From Prevotellaceae bacterium UBA1716 (GTDB taxonomy: Bacteria; Bacteroidota; Bacteroidia; Bacteroidales; Bacteroidaceae): 9,834 nt of DNA. The stretch lies in assembly GCA_002317225.1 (NCBI GenBank), contig DCIW01000112.1:1-9834 (forward strand), given 5' to 3'. Below, piece after piece: positions 1 to 5,987 of the stretch; positions within the stretch are counted from its first letter, which is position 1; every line of letters starts with the position of its first letter. The position numbers and the translations under genes were made by a program. Below the pieces are notes generated by a model. It ran no database searches. It was not told the DNA's origin and saw nothing but the letters and a program-made list of their open reading frames with translations.

Positions 1-748
1 GTACATCCATATAGTTCTTATATAGGTCTTTGAGATATGCATCAGGATTGTTTGGTGCAGCAAACACCTTGCCCTCAAACTCAATAGTACCTATAGGGAA
101 TATAGAGTCTTGGCGATGCATTATCCCATAACCGTTATTTATCAATATATTGGAGATATATGTATCATGTGGTTTGATGGCACATACAACTTTCCAAACA
201 GCATTGAGCAGCAGATATTTTGCTCCGAAATAAAAGTATTCGAAGAATGCCCTCGCAGAATAATAATGCTGGGCATGCAAGATGCTGTAACTTACGGAAA
301 TACCTTTTGCCACCTTCTTCACCCAAGAGCGAGAGACAGTCGGATAGTCGATGAAAGGGAAGATATCGACGAAGAGTCCTTTCTGGTATTCTGCATTGAA
401 AGTGTCAGTGCTTTCGATATAGATGGAGTTCTTATCGCGTACCTTAATAATTGGCTCCTTGCACGAAGGATCACTCTCAGGAGTCTGGAGGAAAAGGTGT
501 TCTGGGAGTTCGGATGGGGCAACCTTTATAAATCGTTCGAGTTCTTCCTTACGCATCGCAAGGTCGATATCGTCGTCCCACGGAATAAATCCGCCATGAC
601 GCACAGCACCAAGAATACTGCCTCCATCGAGCCAATACTCTATGTTGTGCTTCTTGCAAATGCGGTCGATCTCTTCGAGTATGGTCAGTTGTTTTAATTG
701 ACATGCCCGAAGATTATTTTTGACATATTGGGTTAGATAATTATTCAT
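1..748 (-). CDS. LicD-family phosphotransferase (3' end outside window)
   Basis: This gene reads leftward from ATG at 748 and is open to the window edge, giving 249 residues; I estimate that only a few tens are missing. LicD-family proteins belong to the nucleotidyltransferase fold and transfer phosphocholine, phosphoribitol or similar groups from CDP-alcohols onto cell-surface glycans. The family signature is clear: DGGSILGAVRHGGFIPWDDD at residues 41-60, continuing IDLAM, with the acidic cluster D58-D60/D62 expected to bind metal. A second family block, GLFVDIFP, is at 124-131, with KVRD at 102-105. There is no signal peptide, so it is probably cytoplasmic. It is the last visible gene of a minus-strand polysaccharide cluster, downstream of an SDR and a CTP-dependent cytidylyltransferase that could make its donor. 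The gap to the SDR stop is 116 bp and holds an inverted repeat. The transferred group cannot be read from the sequence. Confidence 0.93.
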   Translation of the reverse strand, partial: MNNYLTQYVKNNLRACQLKQLTILEEIDRICKKHNIEYWLDGGSILGAVRHGGFIPWDDDIDLAMRKEELERFIKVAPSELPEHLFLQTPESDPSCKEPIIKVRDKNSIYIESTDTFNAEYQKGLFVDIFPFIDYPTVSRSWVKKVAKGISVSYSILHAQHYYSARAFFEYFYFGAKYLLLNAVWKVVCAIKPHDTYISNILINNGYGIMHRQDSIFPIGTIEFEGKVFAAPNNPDAYLKDLYKNYMDV

Positions 749-763
749 ATAGTTTTCTTTTTG

Positions 764-877
764 AAGTGAAAAACGAAAAGTGAAAAGTGAAAAATTTGCT
801 GCCGCTGTAGTAAACACTCCGGAGGGATAACAAGCCCGGTAGGAAATTCTTCACTCTTCACTTTTCACTCTTCACTT
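764..877 (-). repeat. Long inverted repeat with GTGAA units; probable RNA hairpin
   Basis: Arms 764-797 and 844-877 are 34 nt each and match at 29 positions, around a 46-nt loop. Each arm is built from short GTGAAAA/GTGAAGA-type units. The five mismatches are A/C oppositions on the plus strand, but every one becomes a G-U pair in minus-strand RNA, which is the direction of transcription here. A transcript would therefore pair along the whole 34 nt. The right arm runs into the preceding SDR gene and encodes its last codons and TGA stop (865-867). No U-run follows the stem in the minus direction, so it does not look like a standard intrinsic terminator. It may affect mRNA stability or processing, or be a mobile intergenic repeat. 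Confidence 0.8.
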
Positions 878-1890
878 AATATATTAACCGTTCTCTCCAC
901 AGCATCCTTCATTTCGTATCGAGGAGTCCATCCGATAGATTTCAATTTGCTATTATCAAGAATAGCTTGCATAGCGATGGAGAATCCTTTCATTTCAGTT
1001 TCGGAAGGGAGTTCGAAAACTACTTCCTTGCCTGCAGTCTCAGCACAAATGCGTGCAAAGTCCTTGAGATGTACATTACATCCTTCGGCTGAAATATTAT
1101 ATGCAACTCCGTTTTCTCCGTTCAACATGATATGAAGCATAGCACTCACAGCATCAGCAACATAAGTGTATGAGAAGAACTGTTCGCCCTTGCTCTTCAG
1201 AACGATATCTTCGGCTGCAATGGCTTTCTTGATAAACTGGGAACTCGCCTTCGAATCGCTCTCGAGCATCGTTGGACCAAAGATACGACTGAGGCGAACA
1301 ATCTTGACTTTTGCACCTCGTTCGCTGATATATGATTGGCACAAAGCCTCACTTGCACGCTTCGACTCTGTGTAGCAGGCACGACTTGTTGCGAGATTGA
1401 GAGTGCCGGTATAGTCTTCGGTAAAGATATCTGTGCCGCGAGCATTTCCATACACCTCAACAGTGGAAGGATAAAGTACCGTAGCACCACAACTGATCGC
1501 AAGGTTGAGGGCATGTTCTGCACCTTTTATATTTATATACATCGTCTCAACCGGATATTGAGAATATGCTAAAGGGTGTGTATTGCTTGCTCCGGGAATG
1601 ATGTAATCGACCTTCAAATCCTTCGGGAAAGGATTGCATACATCCTGTTCGAGAAACTCAAACATTGGATTGCCGAAATGTTCTCCAAGACGTGCTGCAG
1701 CTTTCTCCTTATTTCTTCCAACAGCATAAACCTTCACATCGCCCAACATCATCAAGGCATCAATCATACAAACACCGAGAAGTCCCGTAGCGCCTGTGAT
1801 AAGTATGCTCTTGCCCTTCAATGTCTCTATTCCTTTTGTCTGCAGGATATTGTTAAGGTCTTCCTTATATAATGGATTGCTTTTATTCAT
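865..1890 (-). CDS. NAD-dependent epimerase/dehydratase (extended SDR)
   Basis: A 341-residue extended short-chain dehydrogenase, the usual length for nucleotide-sugar epimerases, dehydratases and decarboxylases. The Rossmann dinucleotide motif TGATGLLG is at residues 32-39. The active site shows PSTVEVYG (141-148, S142/T143) and YTESK (Y173, K177). It should act on a nucleotide-activated sugar or polyol in the cytoplasm. The fold and catalytic residues are visible, but the substrate is not. Position between an IspD/TarI-type cytidylyltransferase and a LicD protein suggests a role in making a CDP-linked donor, for example as a reductase or epimerase. The ATG at 1890 is chosen because about 25 residues precede the first beta strand, as is common in this family. 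The final codons (SEE-stop) lie inside the inverted repeat at 764-877, so the C-terminal tail is repeat-derived. Confidence 0.9.
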   Translation of the reverse strand: MNKSNPLYKEDLNNILQTKGIETLKGKSILITGATGLLGVCMIDALMMLGDVKVYAVGRNKEKAAARLGEHFGNPMFEFLEQDVCNPFPKDLKVDYIIPGASNTHPLAYSQYPVETMYINIKGAEHALNLAISCGATVLYPSTVEVYGNARGTDIFTEDYTGTLNLATSRACYTESKRASEALCQSYISERGAKVKIVRLSRIFGPTMLESDSKASSQFIKKAIAAEDIVLKSKGEQFFSYTYVADAVSAMLHIMLNGENGVAYNISAEGCNVHLKDFARICAETAGKEVVFELPSETEMKGFSIAMQAILDNSKLKSIGWTPRYEMKDAVERTVNILSEE

Positions 1891-1905
1891 TTCTGATATT
1901 TTTAG

Positions 1906-2084
1906 TCAAGAATTTGTGAATTAGTGAATTTGCATGTAGTATATTTGAATTTATTAGAATGAGTGAAGAGGCCTATACGGCCTTGCCTACCGGATGGCTA
2001 AGGCCGTTAGGCCTAATTTCACTTCTTCATAATAATTCAAAAAGAAGACAAATCCGAAAGGGTCACTAATTCACTAATTCTTGA
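1906..2084. repeat. Nested palindromic intergenic element
   Basis: This fills most of the 203-bp gap (1891-2093) between the cytidylyltransferase and SDR genes. The outer arms are 1906-1927 and 2063-2084, complementary at 21 of 22 positions and made of GTGAATTA-type units. Inside lies a second palindrome: 1969-1984 (AGGCCTATACGGCCTT) pairs with 2000-2014 (AAGGCCGTTAGGCCT) with a single-base bulge and a 15-nt loop, extended outward by GTGAA (1963-1967) against TTCAC (2018-2022). The loop contains CCTACCGG, which also occurs in reverse complement near the right arm of the element at 764-877. I see no coding sequence in the gap. The element could be a REP- or MITE-like repeat or a structured part of the operon transcript. 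Confidence 0.78.
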
Positions 2085-2093
2085 TTTTAATAA

Positions 2094-2816
2094 CTACTTC
2101 AACCAATTATCTTTATCCATCTTCAAATAGCTCTTGAACATCTCGAGATCATCCTTTGTGGTGAGTTTGATATTCTTGTCCGAACCCGCTGCAAAGTGTA
2201 ATCTTTCACCAAGAAGTACCATCATCGTATTGGTGTAAGACGAACCATAAATACCGATTTCCTTCTCGAATGCTTCATGATATGCCCAATCGAGTTTGCC
2301 AAACTTATATGCTTGAGGCGTTGCAACACGACGGAGAGTTTCGCGAGGAATGTATTCGGTTGTCGTCGTTTCGTCATCCTTGCTCACGATAAATATCTGT
2401 TCGTTGTAAGGCATGCTTGTGACACCATTGCCAAATTCCTCACATTTTGCAATCACATCACTCAGAACCGAAGGTTCAATTAGCGGACGAATACCATCAT
2501 GGATGATGATATTGTCCTCTTCGCTGCACTTGCCTTCAAGATTGTAAACACCATTTCTGATGCTTTCTTGAGCGGAACCTCCCGCACCACAAATCCACTT
2601 CAACTTAGTGATGTTAAACTGATTGGCGTATGCCTGAACCACACTTTCCCAACCATCGATACACACCACCTCAATAGCATCAATCTGAGGATGACGCTGA
2701 AATCCTTCGAGTGTATAGATTAGTACAGGCTTATCATATACGTTGATAAACTGCTTCGGGATATCTTGTCCCATGCGGTTGCCCACACCACCAGCTATTA
2801 TTATTGCTATATTCAT
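2094..2816 (-). CDS. IspD/TarI-family cytidylyltransferase
   Basis: A 240-residue nucleotidyltransferase of the IspD/TarI family, which transfers CMP from CTP to a sugar- or polyol-phosphate. Visible motifs are the CTP-binding loop AGGVGNRMG (8-16), PKQF (20-23), GGSAQESIRNG (79-89), HDGIRP (106-111; HDAxRP in typical members), the ATPQAY block and NIKLTTKDDL near the C-terminus, whose lysine matches a conserved IspD lysine. Two differences from classical IspD stand out: the V-R-D-T segment is replaced by MPYNEQIF, and the T-D-E/D-A-S segment by YTNTMM. Together with its setting beside SDR and LicD genes, this argues for a CDP-alcohol donor for surface glycans rather than methylerythritol phosphate in isoprenoid synthesis. 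It starts 7 bp after the upstream acyltransferase stop, so the two are probably co-transcribed. The exact substrate is unknown. Confidence 0.88.
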   Translation of the reverse strand: MNIAIIIAGGVGNRMGQDIPKQFINVYDKPVLIYTLEGFQRHPQIDAIEVVCIDGWESVVQAYANQFNITKLKWICGAGGSAQESIRNGVYNLEGKCSEEDNIIIHDGIRPLIEPSVLSDVIAKCEEFGNGVTSMPYNEQIFIVSKDDETTTTEYIPRETLRRVATPQAYKFGKLDWAYHEAFEKEIGIYGSSYTNTMMVLLGERLHFAAGSDKNIKLTTKDDLEMFKSYLKMDKDNWLK

Positions 2817-2823
2817 TTTGATT

Positions 2824-3861
2824 CTATTTTCTGCCGAACAAATACTCTTTAAATAACGGACTTACCCTCAATATATTGCTTACGAGACAGCAAAATGCGA
2901 TGACTATAAGTGCTACACTTACCGCACACACAATGTCGACCACAAAGTTAGGGTGATATTCGTTGAGCCAAGGTCCCACCATAGGTAGCTTTGGCATCAA
3001 TATAAAGTGGAGGAGGTAGATGTCGAGAGTGCGAACACCGATGTATTGCAAGCCTTTGCCCACTCTTGTCTCCTTCGTGAAGTTGTCTTTATAATGGCGA
3101 AAGAACATGATGACCATAAACATCAACGTGTACATTGCCAATGTCTTAGGTACGTTTGTCCATTCCATCTTCATCAAGTGCCATTTGAAAATATCCGCAC
3201 AAGAGAAGAAAGCGATGATTGCCACGAGAGGGAAGAACCATTTCGTATCGAACAATCGTTGAAATCCTTTCCAATATCTATGCACAAGATTGCCCATCAC
3301 AAAGAAATGCATAAACTTAAACGTCTCATACAGACTTGAATACATCATGAAGTCGTTCTTGTACCACTTGCCAAACTCCTTTGGAAGATAAAGACTCAGA
3401 TAGCCGAAAAGGCATACTGCCCAAAGAATCCAAATCGGAATGTGCGAGTTCTTCAACTTCTGTGATATCCAAGCCACTACATAATATATTAGGAACATCT
3501 GCAACAACACCCAGGTGAACCAATATCCACCTTTTGTAGGAGAAACCATTGCTTTTAAGAAACCGTCGCAAAACGGCATTTTCCACCTTAATATAATATA
3601 TGCACACAGGAACACAAGTGCTGGGATCACCTGCACCTTTATCTTTTTCCATGTGAGTGAGGCGAATGAGGCTGCATTCCATATCCACTTGCTCTTGTAT
3701 GCGAGAAAACCGCTGACAAAGAAGAACAGAGGCATGCGGAAGAGTACGAGAAAAGGCAATGAGGCGGAAATCTTCTCGCTCTGCCCGAACCCCATCTGTG
3801 CAACGTGGTAGGATACAACGAGAATCATAGTGAAGCCTCGTAGAGCATCAAGCCACTCCAT
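2824..3861 (-). CDS. Acyltransferase-3 family membrane protein
   Basis: A multi-spanning membrane protein of the acyltransferase-3 (OatA/NodX-like) family, which O-acylates glycans using acyl-CoA from the cytoplasm. From ATG at 3861 it has 345 residues, typical for the family. The N-terminal signature WLDALRGFTMILVVSYH carries the conserved R8 and H19. About ten hydrophobic segments follow, including FRMPLFFFVSGFLAY and DIYLLHFILMPKLP. The reading frame stays open upstream to ATG 3930, which would add 23 residues, but these are encoded largely by a GC-rich repeat (PSPRGVGGGPS) and would overlap the preceding gene. The family motif begins at 3861, so that start is preferred, though 3930 cannot be excluded. 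It is not a close paralogue of the two acyltransferases at 4908-6989. The substrate is presumably the polysaccharide made by this cluster. Confidence 0.9.
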   Translation of the reverse strand: MEWLDALRGFTMILVVSYHVAQMGFGQSEKISASLPFLVLFRMPLFFFVSGFLAYKSKWIWNAASFASLTWKKIKVQVIPALVFLCAYIILRWKMPFCDGFLKAMVSPTKGGYWFTWVLLQMFLIYYVVAWISQKLKNSHIPIWILWAVCLFGYLSLYLPKEFGKWYKNDFMMYSSLYETFKFMHFFVMGNLVHRYWKGFQRLFDTKWFFPLVAIIAFFSCADIFKWHLMKMEWTNVPKTLAMYTLMFMVIMFFRHYKDNFTKETRVGKGLQYIGVRTLDIYLLHFILMPKLPMVGPWLNEYHPNFVVDIVCAVSVALIVIAFCCLVSNILRVSPLFKEYLFGRK

Positions 3862-3868
3862 GCGAGAA

Positions 3869-3900
3869 GGGCCCCCTCCAACTCCCCGAGGGGAGGGCTT
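3869..3900 (-). repeat. GC-rich palindromic repeat, copy 1
   Basis: On the minus strand this reads AAGCCCTCCCCTCGGGGAGT and continues TGGAGGGGGCCC; CTCCCC and GGGGAG form a small hairpin. It begins with the same AAGCCC followed by C-runs as the copies at 4816-4841 and 4914-4938, but the centre differs, so it is a related variant. It fills most of the 49-bp spacer between the glycosyltransferase stop (3911) and the preferred acyltransferase start (3861). It is open in frame with the acyltransferase and could be translated if ATG 3930 is used. Confidence 0.7.
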
Positions 3901-3910
3901 GTATATACTA

Positions 3911-4810
3911 TCAGTGCCTGCCATTTTCAATGAGTTTTACGAGTTTGTCACTCTTGCCACTCAAGAGTTTGCGAGTGAACATCTTGTCACTCTTGATGAG
4001 GCGGTCGTAATCAGTCTCGTCCATCACCTTGATGACTGGTTCGTAGTCGATGAAGTGCATAGGAGTGAGGGCATCAAGACCAGGGTAAGGTCCATCGTAC
4101 TCAATACAGCGAGACTTGAATTTTGTATTGAAAGCAACAGTCTGAATGAATGTCTCAGCCGAACCAAAAGAGTCTATGAAATAATAGGCGACTGCCTTAT
4201 TTTCAAGGAAAGTATCAACAATTACTCTTGCGAGTTCTGGAGTGATGCACCACCAAGCAGAACCTTTGTACAGTTTCCATCCGTTCCTCATTATCAACTT
4301 CTTTCTACTGCCCAATGCCTTTAATATCTTACGCGAAAGGATGCCCAAACGCTCATTCATCTTATTAGAAAGGAAAGATACATCGTAGAAAGGACGAGCT
4401 GTGGTATAAAGGTCTTTTTGCTTTTCGGGAGTATCAGGGCGTGTCATATCCACTCCCATTAGGATTTCCTTATCTCCGAGTGATTCGAGATATTTAGTTA
4501 TTCGCTCATTAGACCAAAGAGGATAGTCCATTCCGCTAAGGAAGAATATACGGTCAAACGTCTTCCCATAATCCAAAGCAGCTTCAATCAACTCAACTTG
4601 GTAAAACACCTCAATAATTGTACCCCAACGCACATTCTCTCTATCCTCAACAAAATGAATGTTTTCACCCTTTATTATCGAAGTGAATTTCGTGATATCT
4701 GACTTCTTGTCAATATGAATAAAGTACTCTGCATCCTTGTGCAGAGCATCAATCAGACGCTTCAGTTGAGGAGCATCAGTATGTGCTGATATGAGATAGG
4801 CTATGTTCAT
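3911..4810 (-). CDS. GT14 'Branch' family beta-glycosyltransferase
   Basis: A 299-residue protein from ATG 4810, matching the core-2/I-branching N-acetylglucosaminyltransferase family (Branch domain, GT14). Bacterial members are usually soluble enzymes of exopolysaccharide or O-antigen synthesis. Motifs in order are YLISAH (5-10), FIHIDKKSD (30-38), VRWG (60-63), LSGMDYPLWS (91-100), GSAWWCI (183-189) and ETFIQT (219-224). This is the full domain with no truncation. The sugar and linkage cannot be predicted, though xylosyl- or GlcNAc-transfer are the known family activities. The frame continues upstream to ATG 4876, but those 22 residues come from a GC-rich repeat and precede the conserved first strand (MNIAYLISAH), so 4810 is preferred. 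The gene lies between acyltransferase genes and is closely bracketed by inverted GC-rich repeats. Confidence 0.92.
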   Translation of the reverse strand: MNIAYLISAHTDAPQLKRLIDALHKDAEYFIHIDKKSDITKFTSIIKGENIHFVEDRENVRWGTIIEVFYQVELIEAALDYGKTFDRIFFLSGMDYPLWSNERITKYLESLGDKEILMGVDMTRPDTPEKQKDLYTTARPFYDVSFLSNKMNERLGILSRKILKALGSRKKLIMRNGWKLYKGSAWWCITPELARVIVDTFLENKAVAYYFIDSFGSAETFIQTVAFNTKFKSRCIEYDGPYPGLDALTPMHFIDYEPVIKVMDETDYDRLIKSDKMFTRKLLSGKSDKLVKLIENGRH

Positions 4811-4815
4811 AATGA

Positions 4816-4841
4816 AAGCCCCCCGACCCCCAAAGGGGGCG
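4816..4841 (+). repeat. GC-rich palindromic repeat, copy 2
   Basis: The plus strand reads AAGCCCCCCGACCCCCAAAG and continues GGGGCG, with a CCCCC-AAA-GGGGG hairpin at 4827-4839. It is followed by a perfect 12-bp palindrome, CTATCCGGATAG (4843-4854). It begins 5 bp upstream of the preferred glycosyltransferase start. The copy at 4914-4938 is the same sequence in reverse orientation with two substitutions and a one-base gap at most. Confidence 0.85.
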
Positions 4842-4907
4842 GCTATCCGGATAGTGTGGGGGATGGATGGCCTCATTCTGTTTTTTTTACGGTTTTGGAA
4901 CCAAGCG

Positions 4908-5951
4908 CTAGCACGCCCCCTTGGGGGGACGGGGGGCTTGGAATCTTCCGCTCAACCATGGCACTTTCTCTACATAAGGAACGAGCCATGTGCAGAAAAC
5001 GAAGACGAACACTATCAATATTATGAAGTCGTCCCAACGACCATAGATGCTACGGCCGAAGGAGATGTGTGTGAAACGATAGAACTGAAGTAAAGGATAA
5101 TGCGCTACGAAATACACCATCGAATGCTGTCCAATATAGTTGATTACAGGAATGCGAGGCAAAGGTAATTTGATAAACAATCCTGATAATCCAAGCAAAA
5201 TGATGAACGTGTTGATGAAAGCGGCAAATGGATCGCCTTCGAATCTGTTCGTACTCATCACATATTCACCATGCCAGAATATATTGCTGAGTATGAACGC
5301 AATAATAAGTACGGAACAAATTGCCAATGCTTGTGTGCGGGTCAACCTTTCGAGGCACCATCTCCAACTTCGACCCACATAAAAGAAGAATGCTCCCATA
5401 AACACATTATTAAGGCTCATCGGCAATGGATTCTCATTTTTGTAGAGCCAATAACTCAAGAAAGGAAAGCAAAGCAACAGTACAGTTTGGAACACCGAAA
5501 TTGGTTTGATGATATGAATCTTCTTCATAAAGTGTACCAGCACATATGCAGAAAAGAACGAGAAGAGGAACCAGACAGGTTCATTACCCCAGAAGGCACT
5601 CGTCCTCCACAAGTGATCCCATTCCATATTTTCGATAGGGTGGTGGTATCTGTCTATTTCGAAAGGAAGGAAAAAGGCATATACAATGAAGCCTATTGTG
5701 CCCCAAGAAATGTAAGGGATAAGCAGTCGTTTCGCCTTGTCCTTGATATATTCTTTCGAACTTCCGCTCACGGTCTTGTTGAAATAACCGGCCTTGAAGA
5801 AGAAAAAGCACATAAAAAAGAAACTCCATGCCATGACCACACTCCACCAGTCATCTTGCTTATGACCGCAGAATGTAATGGTATGAAGCGTTATCATTCG
5901 GATAATGCAAATTCCGCAAAGGAAGTCGAATGTATGGTTGCGTGGTTTCAT
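4908..5951 (-). CDS. Acyltransferase-3 family membrane protein, tandem paralogue B
   Basis: A 347-residue multi-spanning protein that looks like an acyltransferase-3 enzyme for O-acylation of a surface glycan. The N-terminus FDFLCGICIIRMITLH has R18 and H23 at the family's expected catalytic spacing. Conserved blocks follow: FFFKAGYFNKTVSG, KDKAKRLLIPY, NNVFMGAFFFYVG and VINYIGQHSMVYFVAHYPL. It is clearly homologous over its whole length to its upstream neighbour (5985-6989), with more than half the residues identical by eye, indicating tandem duplication. The two proteins agree up to VEKVPxLSGRF. After that this copy ends QAPRPPKGAC-stop, encoded by the GC-rich repeat at 4914-4938, while the neighbour ends KKKS. 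The native C-terminus was therefore probably replaced by repeat insertion. It begins 33 bp after the neighbour's stop, with a possible promoter box in the gap. Confidence 0.9.
   Translation of the reverse strand: MKPRNHTFDFLCGICIIRMITLHTITFCGHKQDDWWSVVMAWSFFFMCFFFFKAGYFNKTVSGSSKEYIKDKAKRLLIPYISWGTIGFIVYAFFLPFEIDRYHHPIENMEWDHLWRTSAFWGNEPVWFLFSFFSAYVLVHFMKKIHIIKPISVFQTVLLLCFPFLSYWLYKNENPLPMSLNNVFMGAFFFYVGRSWRWCLERLTRTQALAICSVLIIAFILSNIFWHGEYVMSTNRFEGDPFAAFINTFIILLGLSGLFIKLPLPRIPVINYIGQHSMVYFVAHYPLLQFYRFTHISFGRSIYGRWDDFIILIVFVFVFCTWLVPYVEKVPWLSGRFQAPRPPKGAC
4914..4938 (-). repeat. GC-rich palindromic repeat, copy 3 (encodes a protein tail)
   Basis: On the minus strand this reads AAGCCCCCCGTCCCCCCAAG and continues GGGCG, nearly identical to copy 2 but inverted. 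With copy 2 it forms terminal inverted repeats around a 72-bp spacer (4842-4913), giving a MITE-like unit of about 123 bp. It is translated as the C-terminal QAPRPPKGA of the acyltransferase ending at 4908. I found no clear target-site duplication. Confidence 0.82.
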
Positions 5952-5979
5952 TGCACCAGTTTTTATTCTATTTAACTCG

Positions 5980-5987
5980 CAAAATTA
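5980..5987 (-). promoter_or_regulatory. Possible Bacteroidales -7 box upstream of paralogue B
   Basis: The minus strand reads TAATTTTG, matching the TAnnTTTG -7 consensus of Bacteroidota. It overlaps the TAA stop of paralogue A and lies about 29 bp before the start of paralogue B. The same TAATTTTGC string lies upstream of paralogue A. No convincing -33 TTTG was found at the usual spacing, and AT-rich octamers like this occur by chance. Confidence 0.3.

Noticed and set aside
110..697. 195-codon plus-strand open frame at the left end
   Set aside because: It is antisense to licD, whose minus-strand frame carries the full LicD motif; the plus frame has no recognisable features.
764..877. Intrinsic terminator after the SDR gene
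   Set aside because: The stem is long but has a 46-nt loop, is AU-rich and lacks a U-run on its 3' side in the minus direction.
4816..4938. Rho-independent terminator pair or CRISPR-like repeats
   Set aside because: There are two inverted copies, not regularly spaced direct repeats. The GC hairpins are not followed by U-runs in the direction of the genes, and one copy is translated.
5271..5975. 234-codon plus-strand open frame antisense to acyltransferase paralogue B
   Set aside because: The minus frame is a membrane enzyme with a clear paralogue next door. The plus-strand translation has no family features.
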